Shown: in pieces, positions 21,169 through 28,033 of the stretch
Layout: the number at the start of each line of letters is the position of its first letter
Numbering within the stretch: the first letter of the stretch is position 1
Source of the DNA: Streptomyces guryensis
GTDB taxonomy: Bacteria; Actinomycetota; Actinomycetes; Streptomycetales; Streptomycetaceae
Reading direction: 5' to 3'
DNA: 64,000 nucleotides
NCBI RefSeq assembly: GCF_021261325.1
Contig: NZ_JAJSBI010000015.1
Location: forward strand, 169,367-233,366
Notes under the pieces: generated by a model
Told to the model about the DNA's origin: nothing
The model's database searches: none
The model's input: the letters and a program-made list of their open reading frames with translations, nothing else
Made by a program: the position numbers and the translations under genes

Positions 21169-21714
21169 TTACGACGGCCAGGCCTCCGCCAGCATCTTCC
21201 GGGTGTCCGCCAGCAGCTGCGGCAGCACCCTGGTGTGGCCGACGACCGGCATGAAGTTCGTGTCGCCCCCCCAGCGCGGGACGATGTGCTGGTGGAGGTG
21301 GGCCGCGATGCCGGCGCCCGCGACCGTGCCCTGGTTCATGCCGATGTTGAAGCCATGGGCGCCGGAGGCGGTGCGCAGGGCCGTCATGGCCTGCTTGGTG
21401 AGCGCGGCGAGCTCGACGGTCTCGGCGTCCGTGAGGTCCGTGTAGTCGGCGACGTGGCGGTAGGGGACGACCATGAGGTGGCCGCCGTTGTACGGGTAGA
21501 GGTTGAGCACGGCGTAGACCTGCTCACCGCGCCGGACGATCAGCCCGTCCTCGTCGGACTTGGCCGGGATGGAGCAGAAGGGGCAGCCGTCGCCGGCACC
21601 GGGGCCGGTCGGCTTGTTCTCGCCCTGGATGTAGGCCATCCGGTGGGGCGTCCACAGACGCTGGAACGCGTCCTGGACCCCTACTCCCAACTGCTGCTCC
21701 GGCTCACTCGTCAT
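21169..21714 (-). CDS. HIT-family hydrolase/phosphorylase (Ap4A phosphorylase-like)
   Basis: 181-aa nucleotide-binding protein with the histidine triad HLHQHIVPRW and a zinc-type CPFCSI motif near the N-terminus; NLYPYNGGHLMVVPYRH is the conserved substrate strand region. The M. tuberculosis protein in the same place next to thrS (Rv2613c) is an Ap4A phosphorylase, which suggests the same role in removing dinucleoside tetraphosphates made by tRNA synthetases. ATG at 21712-21714. Confidence 0.92.
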   Translation of the reverse strand: MTSEPEQQLGVGVQDAFQRLWTPHRMAYIQGENKPTGPGAGDGCPFCSIPAKSDEDGLIVRRGEQVYAVLNLYPYNGGHLMVVPYRHVADYTDLTDAETVELAALTKQAMTALRTASGAHGFNIGMNQGTVAGAGIAAHLHQHIVPRWGGDTNFMPVVGHTRVLPQLLADTRKMLAEAWPS

Positions 21715-21793
21715 GCCATGCAGCATATGGCGTCGCCCGTTCGCGGCGTGTCGGCGGGGTTGTGGGAAAAGGCCGCCGGGCCAAGCTGGGCCG

Positions 21794-22450
21794 GTGGACG
21801 ATGACACTCGCGCAGCCCGCTGGGAGCAGCGGACCGAGCTTCCGCTCGCCGTCGCATCGCTGGTCTTCCTCGCCTCGTACGCGATCCGCGTCCTGGCACC
21901 CGGTCTGACGGACCCCGTGCAGGAGATGGCCCTCGCGGTGCTGCTGGCCTCCTGGGCATTGTTCGCCGTCAACTACGCGGTGCTCTGGCGACTGAGCGGG
22001 CAGGGCCGCAGGTTCGTGCGGAAGCACTTGCTGGACACGGCGGTGCTGATCCTGCCGCTGCTGCGGCCCCTTCGGATCGTCAAGGTCTACGAGGCCATGC
22101 AGCGACGGCACGGCAAGCCCCGGCTCGCGCTGCACGCGCGCGTGATCGCGTACTCCGGGCTGGCGACGGTGCTGCTCGGCTTCGCCGGCGCCCTCGCCGT
22201 CTACCAGCAGGAACGCGGAGCGAAGGGCGCGTCGATGCGGACGTTCGGGGACGCCCTCTGGTGGACCTGCGCGACCCTCACGACTGTCGGCTACGGCGAC
22301 ATCACCCCGGTGACACCGATGGGCCGGCTGATCGCGGTCGGCATGATGGCCATCGGTCTCGCGCTGCTCGGTGCGGTGACCGGCACCTTCGCCTCCTGGC
22401 TGCTGCAGGTCTTCTCCCGGGAGGACGACGAACGGCCCCCGGGGGGCTGA
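21794..22450 (+). CDS. Two-pore-loop-type potassium channel family protein
   Basis: 218-aa membrane protein with about four hydrophobic spans and the canonical K+ selectivity filter TTVGYGD in the pore loop before the last helix (IAVGMMAIGLALLGAVTGTF). A short basic N-terminal voltage-sensor-like helix region (LLRPLRIVKVYEAMQ) resembles KvAP-type small channels. A GTG start gives the sequence VDDDTRAARWEQ; upstream residues in the same frame look non-coding. Lies between HIT and thrS, divergent from HIT. Confidence 0.85.
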   Translation: MDDDTRAARWEQRTELPLAVASLVFLASYAIRVLAPGLTDPVQEMALAVLLASWALFAVNYAVLWRLSGQGRRFVRKHLLDTAVLILPLLRPLRIVKVYEAMQRRHGKPRLALHARVIAYSGLATVLLGFAGALAVYQQERGAKGASMRTFGDALWWTCATLTTVGYGDITPVTPMGRLIAVGMMAIGLALLGAVTGTFASWLLQVFSREDDERPPGG

Positions 22451-22464
22451 ACCTCCCGGGGGCC
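22434..22464. terminator. Terminator overlapping the K+ channel 3' end
   Basis: 10-bp perfect G/C stem (22434-22443 with 22455-22464) spans the stop codon of the channel gene and lies 42 bases beyond the thrS stop, so it may serve both convergent genes. Confidence 0.65.
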
Positions 22465-22506
22465 TTCGGACACCGGCGGATCAGGCCGGCCGATCGGAGT
22501 GGACGG

Positions 22507-24483
22507 TCAGACCTGCTCCCGGTCCTCCACGACCTTCGCGATCTTCGCGATGGCCTCGTCGAACGGGATGCCGTTCTCCTGCGAGCCGTCGCGATAGCGG
22601 AAGGAGACGGACCCGGCCGACATGTCCTCGTCGCCCGCGATGACCATGAAGGGCACCTTCTGCTTCTGGGCGTTGCGGATCTTCTTCTGCATACGGTCGG
22701 AGGAGGAGTCGACCTCGACCCGCAGGCCCTGCTTCCTCGCGGCCGCGGCGAACTTCTCCAGGTACTCGACGTGCCCGTCGCCGATCGGGATGCCGACCGC
22801 CTGGACCGGGGCCAGCCAGGCCGGGAAGGCGCCCGCGTAGTGCTCCAGGAGCACCGCGAAGAATCGCTCGATGGAACCGAACAGCGCGCGGTGGATCATG
22901 ACCGGGCGCTGCTTGGAGCCGTCCGGCCCCGTGTACTCCAGGTCGAAGCGCTCCGGCAGGTTGAAGTCGAGCTGGATCGTCGACATCTGCCAGGTGCGGC
23001 CGATGGCGTCCTTGGTCTGCACGGAGATCTTCGGGCCGTAGAAGGCGGCGCCGCCCGGGTCGGGAACCAGGGGCAGGCCCTGCTTCTCGGCGACCTGGCG
23101 AAGGGTCTCGGTCGCCTCCTCCCAGACCTCGTCGGAGCCGACGAACTTCTCCGGGTCCTTGGTGGAGAGCTCCAGGTAGAAGTCGGTCAGGCCGTAGTCG
23201 CGCAGCAGGCCGAGGACGAAGGTGAGCGTCTTGTCGAGCTCCTCCGACATCTGCTCACGGGTGCAGTAGATGTGCGCGTCGTCCTGCGTGAATCCGCGGG
23301 CACGGGTCAGGCCGTGCACGACGCCCGACTTCTCGTACCGGTACACGGTCCCGAACTCGAAGAGGCGCAGCGGCAGTTCGCGGTAGGAGCGGCCGCGCGC
23401 GTCGAAGATCAGGTTGTGCATCGGGCAGTTCATGGGCTTGAGGTAGTAGTCCACGCCCTCGTCGAGCTGCATGGGCGGGTACATGCCGTCGGCGTACCAG
23501 TCCAGGTGCCCGGACGTCTCGAAGAGCTTCCCCTTCGTGGCGTGCGGGGTGTAGACGAACTCGTAGCCCTCTTCCTCGTGGCGGCGGCGCGAGTAGTCCT
23601 CCATGACCCGGCGGATGATGCCGCCCTTGGGGTGGAAGACGGCGAGGCCGGAGCCGATCTGCTCCGGGATGGAGAACAGGTCGAGCTCGGAGCCCAGCTT
23701 GCGGTGGTCGCGCTTCTCGGCCTCGGCGAGGAAGTCGAGGTAGCCCCTGAGCTCGTCCTTGGACGGCCAGGCAGTGCCGTAGATGCGCTGGAGCATCGGG
23801 TTCTTCTCGCTGCCACGCCAGTAGGCGGCCGCGTTGCGCATCAGCTTGAACGCCGGGATGTTCCGGGTGGAGGGCAGGTGCGGACCGCGGCACAGGTCCT
23901 TCCAGCACAGGTCACCGGTCTTGGCGTCCAGGTTGTCGTAGATCGTCAGCTCGCCGGCACCGACCTCGACGTCCGCGCCGTCGTCGGAGGAGGCCGAGCC
24001 CTTGAGGCCGATCAGTTCGAGCTTGTACGGCTCGTTCGCCAGCTCCTCGCGGGCCGCCTCATCGGTCACCACACGACGGGCGAACCTCTGCCCGCGCTTC
24101 TGGATCTCCTGCATCTTCTTCTCGATGGCCTTGAGATCCTCGGGAGTGAACGGCTTCTCGACGTCGAAGTCGTAGTAGAAGCCGTCCTTGACCGGCGGAC
24201 CGATGCCCAGCTTTGCCTCGGGGAACAGCTCCTGCACGGCCTGCGCCATGACGTGCGCGGTGGAGTGGCGCAGGATGCCCAGACCGTCCTCGGAGGTGAT
24301 CTCCACCGGCTCCACGACCTCGCCCTCGGCCGGCGAGTAGGCGAGGTCCTTGAGTTCGCCTCCCACGCGCGCGGCGACGATCGAGCGCTCGCCGGCGAAG
24401 AGCTCGGCGGCCGTGGTGCCCGTCGTCACCACGCGCTCTTCCCGCTCGGAATCGCGTTGGATGACCACACGGACGTCTGACAC
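22507..24483 (-). CDS. thrS: Threonine-tRNA ligase
   Basis: Class II synthetase, 658 aa. N-terminal TGS domain, editing domain with HSTAHVMAQAVQELFP (HxxxH) and DLCRGPHLP (Cys/His zinc-type site), catalytic core with motif 2 around RTSGVVHGLTRARGFTQDDAH-like sequence and motif 3 MIHRALFGSIERF, then the anticodon-binding domain. A GTG start with AGGAGA upstream gives the typical MSDVRVVIQRDSE head; an ATG 12 codons upstream is less likely. Confidence 0.97.
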   Translation of the reverse strand: MSDVRVVIQRDSEREERVVTTGTTAAELFAGERSIVAARVGGELKDLAYSPAEGEVVEPVEITSEDGLGILRHSTAHVMAQAVQELFPEAKLGIGPPVKDGFYYDFDVEKPFTPEDLKAIEKKMQEIQKRGQRFARRVVTDEAAREELANEPYKLELIGLKGSASSDDGADVEVGAGELTIYDNLDAKTGDLCWKDLCRGPHLPSTRNIPAFKLMRNAAAYWRGSEKNPMLQRIYGTAWPSKDELRGYLDFLAEAEKRDHRKLGSELDLFSIPEQIGSGLAVFHPKGGIIRRVMEDYSRRRHEEEGYEFVYTPHATKGKLFETSGHLDWYADGMYPPMQLDEGVDYYLKPMNCPMHNLIFDARGRSYRELPLRLFEFGTVYRYEKSGVVHGLTRARGFTQDDAHIYCTREQMSEELDKTLTFVLGLLRDYGLTDFYLELSTKDPEKFVGSDEVWEEATETLRQVAEKQGLPLVPDPGGAAFYGPKISVQTKDAIGRTWQMSTIQLDFNLPERFDLEYTGPDGSKQRPVMIHRALFGSIERFFAVLLEHYAGAFPAWLAPVQAVGIPIGDGHVEYLEKFAAAARKQGLRVEVDSSSDRMQKKIRNAQKQKVPFMVIAGDEDMSAGSVSFRYRDGSQENGIPFDEAIAKIAKVVEDREQV

Positions 24484-24604
24484 CGGTCTCTCCTGACTGA
24501 AGGTGGGGTGCGGCGCCATACCAGGAGCGCGCGCATTAGGGGATCGTACCGACCCCGACCTTCCAACCGCGAAACGGTCGCACTTTGCGCAGGCGGGCCC
24601 GCGC

Positions 24605-25831
24605 TCAGTCGTCGTCCTCCCCGCTGCACGCCTCCTCGAACCAGTCGAGGTTCTCCTGCAGAGACTTCATGAGCCGGTCCCGCTCCGCCTCCTCCACCTG
24701 CACCGGCGCGACCCCGGACGCTCCGGTCAGCCGCCGGAAGCCGCCCTGGCTCTCCAGCCGCCCATGCAGCCGCACGGGCAGCCCCACGAGGTGGGCGTGC
24801 CCGGCGATGCGGTAGTCCTCCTCGTCCAGCGTGATCCGGAGGTGCGGCACCTCGGCTCCCGCGATCACACGCAGCCGTACGCTGCCCTCCCCGCGCGGCC
24901 CCGACCTGCGCATCCGCACCACCGTGCCGGTGATCCGGACGGGCACGGACGGCTCGGCGCGCAGATAGCGGGCCCCGGCCTCGCGCAGCACGGGCAGGTC
25001 TCCCGGTGAGAACTCCACCGGCTCGACCCCCGCCACGCAGTCCTCGGGCACCCCGGCGGCCGGTGCCCACTCGACGGCGATCCGGGCGCCCTCGGTGCCG
25101 CGTACGAGGGCGATCAGTGCATCGGTGAGCTCACGGCTCACGCCCGCCTCCACGGCGCCGTCGAAGGCGTCCATACCGCCGGTGGCCCGCTGGTAGTCGA
25201 TGGCCTCACGGGCGGCGTACAGGGCCTGGTGGAGGCGTACGGCGAGCGTCCGTCCCGTGCCGACGGGCACGAAGGCGGTCAGCCTGCCGCCGCCGGCCGC
25301 GGAGCCGACGAGGACGCTCTCCAGCAGCGCGGCGGCGGCACGGCGGTGCCGGGCGCCGTAATAGCCCGCACGCGCGCGCGTGGCGAGCGCTCCGGCGAGC
25401 AGCATCCGGCGGGCCGAGGCGCGCAGCTGTTCCTCGACCACCCAGGGCGCGGAGTCGGCGGGACCGCTCGGCGCATCCCGCCACCAGCGGATCTCGTCGC
25501 TGGGCACGGCGAGCCCGACCAGTACCTCGCGGGCGGAGGGCGTGCCACTGCGGGTCAGTGCGACGAGCGCCTCTCCGAGCAGGTCGTCGCTGTCGGGGAA
25601 GGCGCGGCTCTCGGGCACGAGCAGGCTCGTCCCGCTGCCCCCGGGCCCGGGCGGGGTCCAGCGGCCGTACCGTCCGGCGGCTCCGCCGCGCCGCTCCCAG
25701 CCGTGCCGGTGCAGCAGAGCGCTGAGCACGGCGGGGTCGACCTCGTCGGGCTCGGGGGGACGGTGCCAGGAGGCCTCGGCCGGGTGCGGCCTCACGGGCC
25801 GCAGCGGCTCCTCCAGCGGGCGGTGCGTCAT
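24605..25831 (-). CDS. Actinobacterial protein of unknown function, partner of DUF4365 gene
   Basis: 408-aa soluble protein, not recognised. The N-terminus is Pro/Arg/Glu-rich; the middle holds helical stretches (ASARRMLLAGALATRARAGYY), and residues ~290-370 look beta-rich with a possible OB-like nucleic-acid-binding pattern (VPVRITGTVVRMRRSGPRGEG, RLHGRLESQGGFRRLTG). It ends with an acidic tail. The ATG start overlaps the stop of the upstream DUF4365 gene (ATGA), so the two are coupled and probably act together. Confidence 0.75.
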   Translation of the reverse strand: MTHRPLEEPLRPVRPHPAEASWHRPPEPDEVDPAVLSALLHRHGWERRGGAAGRYGRWTPPGPGGSGTSLLVPESRAFPDSDDLLGEALVALTRSGTPSAREVLVGLAVPSDEIRWWRDAPSGPADSAPWVVEEQLRASARRMLLAGALATRARAGYYGARHRRAAAALLESVLVGSAAGGGRLTAFVPVGTGRTLAVRLHQALYAAREAIDYQRATGGMDAFDGAVEAGVSRELTDALIALVRGTEGARIAVEWAPAAGVPEDCVAGVEPVEFSPGDLPVLREAGARYLRAEPSVPVRITGTVVRMRRSGPRGEGSVRLRVIAGAEVPHLRITLDEEDYRIAGHAHLVGLPVRLHGRLESQGGFRRLTGASGVAPVQVEEAERDRLMKSLQENLDWFEEACSGEDDD

Positions 25832-26394
25832 GGTCTGCCTCCGGCCCCGACCCGCGTCATGATCTCGCACAGCGCCCGGTCGTCGAAGATGCGTGAGGTC
25901 GGTATCCGCACGGTGGTCCGGGTCCGCCCGGTGACCGGCTGGCCGGCCAGGTTGACCCAGTAGCAGCAGTGCCGCAGGTCGAGCCGGTCGTGGCTGGCGC
26001 GCAGCCAGTCGTCCTGGGATCTCGGGACGAGCATCACGACCAGGATCTTGTGCACCGAGACGGGTGTGCGCGCGAGCTTGCGCAGATGGTCGTTGTCGAG
26101 CGTGAAGGAGAAGAAACGGCCCGGTGGGTTCGGCGGGACCTGATACGTGCACTTCAGCTGCACCTTGATGGTCACCTCGTCGTCGACGGTGTGCCCGGGC
26201 GAGCCGTGACTGACGTGCCAGTCGATGCCGTTGTCCGGAAACGGCTGCGACAGTGAGCAGCCGGCCGCCGCGGCCACGGCGTGCAGATAACCCACCTGCA
26301 GTGTCTCCATGCAGGCGGTGGTGGCGAGTGTGCCGCGAAGGGGGCCCGTACGTTCGGGCAGCAGCCCGCCCCGCTCGGGCTGCGCTATCACCAT
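25828..26394 (-). CDS. DUF4365 (PD-(D/E)XK nuclease-like) domain protein
   Basis: 188-aa protein. GIDWHVSH followed by VTIKVQLKCTYQ matches the D ... Q-x-K core of DUF4365, a restriction-endonuclease-like fold. An ATG at 26392-26394 with GGAAGG 8 bases upstream is the start. It is the first gene of a two-gene operon and is divergent from a DEDDh exonuclease gene, suggesting a DNA-processing setting. Catalytic activity is inference. Confidence 0.75.
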   Translation of the reverse strand: MVIAQPERGGLLPERTGPLRGTLATTACMETLQVGYLHAVAAAAGCSLSQPFPDNGIDWHVSHGSPGHTVDDEVTIKVQLKCTYQVPPNPPGRFFSFTLDNDHLRKLARTPVSVHKILVVMLVPRSQDDWLRASHDRLDLRHCCYWVNLAGQPVTGRTRTTVRIPTSRIFDDRALCEIMTRVGAGGRP

Positions 26395-26562
26395 GACCAA
26401 CAGCCTTCCACGCCAAGTGATTCCCCGCTGTGTGCCTCTGAACTGCAAAGACCCGTACTCCTGTTGTGTCCTTCCGGCGTACGGCGCAAACAGCCCGGGT
26501 ATCACCAAACAGGCAGAAGACGGGACGTCAGCTGCCATGGGTGAACGAGGAGTTGTGTGGGC

Positions 26563-27288
26563 ATGACGACCTGGTACGAAGGGCCTCTGGCCGCCTTCGA
26601 CACGGAGACCACGGGCGTGGACGTAGAGACCGACCGGATCGTGTCGGCCGCCGTCGTCGTCCAGGACGCCCCGGGAAGCCGGCCCCGGATGACCCGTTGG
26701 CTGGTCAACCCGGGTGTGTCGGTGCCGGAGGCGGCTACGGCGGTGCACGGGCTGACGGACGAACACCTGCAGCGCAACGGCCGCTGGCCTGCGCCGGTGA
26801 TGTACGAGATAGCCGAGGTACTGGCGGAGCAGGCGGCGATGGGCCGTCCGCTCGTGGTGATGAACGCGCCGTTCGATCTGACGCTTCTGGACCGCGAGTT
26901 GCGCCGCCATCGCGCCTCGTCGCTGGACCGCTGGTTCGAGTCGTCGACGCTGCGGGTGCTCGACCCGCGGGTCCTCGACAAACATCTGGACCGCTACCGC
27001 AAGGGCCGCCGCACCCTGACGGACCTGTGCGCTCACTACGGTGTCACGCTGGAGGGCGCGCACGACGCGGCCGCGGACGCACTGGCCGCACTGGACGTCG
27101 TACGGGCCCTCGGGCGTCGTTTCGCCGCCCGGCTGGAGCGCCTCTCCCCCGCCGAGCTGCACACCCTGCAGACCACGTGGCACGCGGCCCAGGCACGCGG
27201 CCTGCAGGCGTGGTTCGCGAAGAGCGGCACGGAGGAGATCGTGAACCCGGCGTGGCCGCTGCGGCCCGATCTTCCGGCGGCTGCATGA
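26563..27288 (+). CDS. DnaQ-like DEDDh 3'-5' exonuclease
   Basis: 241-aa nuclease domain protein. ExoI motif AAFDTETTGVDVETDRI (DxE), ExoII VVMNAPFDLTLLDREL (D), and ExoIII AHDAAADALAALDV (HxxxxD) are all intact, so it should be active on DNA or RNA 3' ends. GAGGAG lies 10 bases before the ATG; a GTG two codons upstream is possible. It stands alone rather than with polymerase III genes. Confidence 0.92.
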   Translation: MTTWYEGPLAAFDTETTGVDVETDRIVSAAVVVQDAPGSRPRMTRWLVNPGVSVPEAATAVHGLTDEHLQRNGRWPAPVMYEIAEVLAEQAAMGRPLVVMNAPFDLTLLDRELRRHRASSLDRWFESSTLRVLDPRVLDKHLDRYRKGRRTLTDLCAHYGVTLEGAHDAAADALAALDVVRALGRRFAARLERLSPAELHTLQTTWHAAQARGLQAWFAKSGTEEIVNPAWPLRPDLPAAA

Positions 27289-27295
27289 AGCGGCG

Positions 27296-27356
27296 GCACG
27301 AAGAAGGCCGACATGAAGAAGGCGCGACATGAAGAAAGCCGACATGAAGAAAGCCG
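27296..27356. repeat. Tandem ~15-bp repeat (GACATGAAGAARGCC-like), about four copies
   Basis: Copies begin at about 27296 (degenerate), 27310, 27326 and 27341, with unit lengths of 15-16 bases. The block lies directly after the exonuclease stop and runs into the tRNA terminator. It may have arisen by slippage; no protein of that sequence is expected. Confidence 0.6.
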
Positions 27357-27376
27357 GTCCGCTGCTGCGGACCGGC
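27353..27376 (-). terminator. Terminator of tRNA-Val(CAC) gene, copy 1
   Basis: 10-bp perfect stem (27353-27362 with 27367-27376) and a 4-base loop, followed on the minus strand by a T-rich stretch. Located 10 bases past the tRNA 3' end. Confidence 0.75.
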
Positions 27377-27385
27377 CTTTCCCGG

Positions 27386-27457
27386 TGGGCGATACTGGGT
27401 TCGAACCAGTGACCTCTTCGGTGTGAACGAAGCGCTCTCCCACTGAGCTAATCGCCC
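27386..27457 (-). tRNA. tRNA-Val(CAC), copy 1
   Basis: 72-nt cloverleaf: acceptor GGGCGAT/ATCGCCC, D-arm GCTC..GAGC, anticodon stem CTTCG/CGAAG with loop TTCACAC (anticodon CAC), T-arm with GGTTCGAACCC-type loop. No CCA encoded. It is identical to the copy at 37618-37689. Confidence 0.95.
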
Positions 27458-27470
27458 GGGAACGCACTGA

Positions 27471-27500
27471 ACCATACAGGTCTCCGCGGGTTTCCTTCAA
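27471..27500 (-). promoter_or_regulatory. Candidate promoter of tRNA-Val(CAC) copy 1
   Basis: Minus-strand TTGAAG (27495-27500) and TATGGT (27471-27476) with an 18-base spacer, ending 13 bases before the tRNA. It overlaps the 3' end of the SRPBCC gene. Confidence 0.5.
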
Positions 27501-27943
27501 ACCGCTTCCAGGTACGCGATCAGCCCCCGCCGCCCCGCCCGCATCATCAGCCGGTGGTTGGCGCGGAACAGCGGCCGCCCCGGTACGGCGAACCGCCGCA
27601 GCAGCGGCTTGTGCACCTCGACGGCCTGCTCGAAGCGGGCGAGGGTGCCTGCGCCCCCCGCGGTGATCGTCCAGCGCGCCCAGCCCTCGAGGTCCCCGGA
27701 CATGGCGATCTCCAGGACGCCTGCGACAGGGTCGCTGCGGGTCTCGCGGGCGGTGAAGTGCAGGTCGTACGGAAGGGCCGACCGGATCCGGACGACACCG
27801 GTGGTGTCGTCGAGCCGGGTGACCTCCCGCACCTGGGGCCACCAGCGGGGGTACTCCTCGGCCCGCTCCAGCGCCTCGTGCACGGCGGCGGGCGAGGCGG
27901 GCAGGCCCCAGAGGCTGCGGAAGCGGTAGTGCGTCCAGTCCAT
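27497..27943 (-). CDS. SRPBCC-family (polyketide cyclase/START-like) protein
   Basis: 148-aa single-domain protein. The family pattern is a hydrophobic ligand-binding helix-grip fold; SPAAVHEALERAEEYPRWWPQVREV at the N-terminus and LPYDLHFTARETRSD are characteristic. Ligand unknown. ATG start, divergent from the large membrane protein gene. Confidence 0.82.
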   Translation of the reverse strand: MDWTHYRFRSLWGLPASPAAVHEALERAEEYPRWWPQVREVTRLDDTTGVVRIRSALPYDLHFTARETRSDPVAGVLEIAMSGDLEGWARWTITAGGAGTLARFEQAVEVHKPLLRRFAVPGRPLFRANHRLMMRAGRRGLIAYLEAV

Positions 27944-28005
27944 GGGGCGAGTCTGCCCCTGACCCAGGGCGTTCGCCCCGCATCCGAGCAACGTGGTGGC
28001 GGGAT

Positions 28006-28028
28006 CTGAGTACCTGGCTGAGTACCTG
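28006..28028. repeat. Two CTGAGTACCTG direct repeats
   Basis: Exact 11-base copies at 28006-28016 and 28018-28028, one base apart, immediately before the start of the large membrane protein. A possible operator or promoter element. Confidence 0.45.
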
Positions 28029-28033
28029 CACTC

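Noticed and set aside
22261..24480. Plus-strand 739-codon frame opposite thrS
   Set aside because: Shadow of thrS; no family resemblance.
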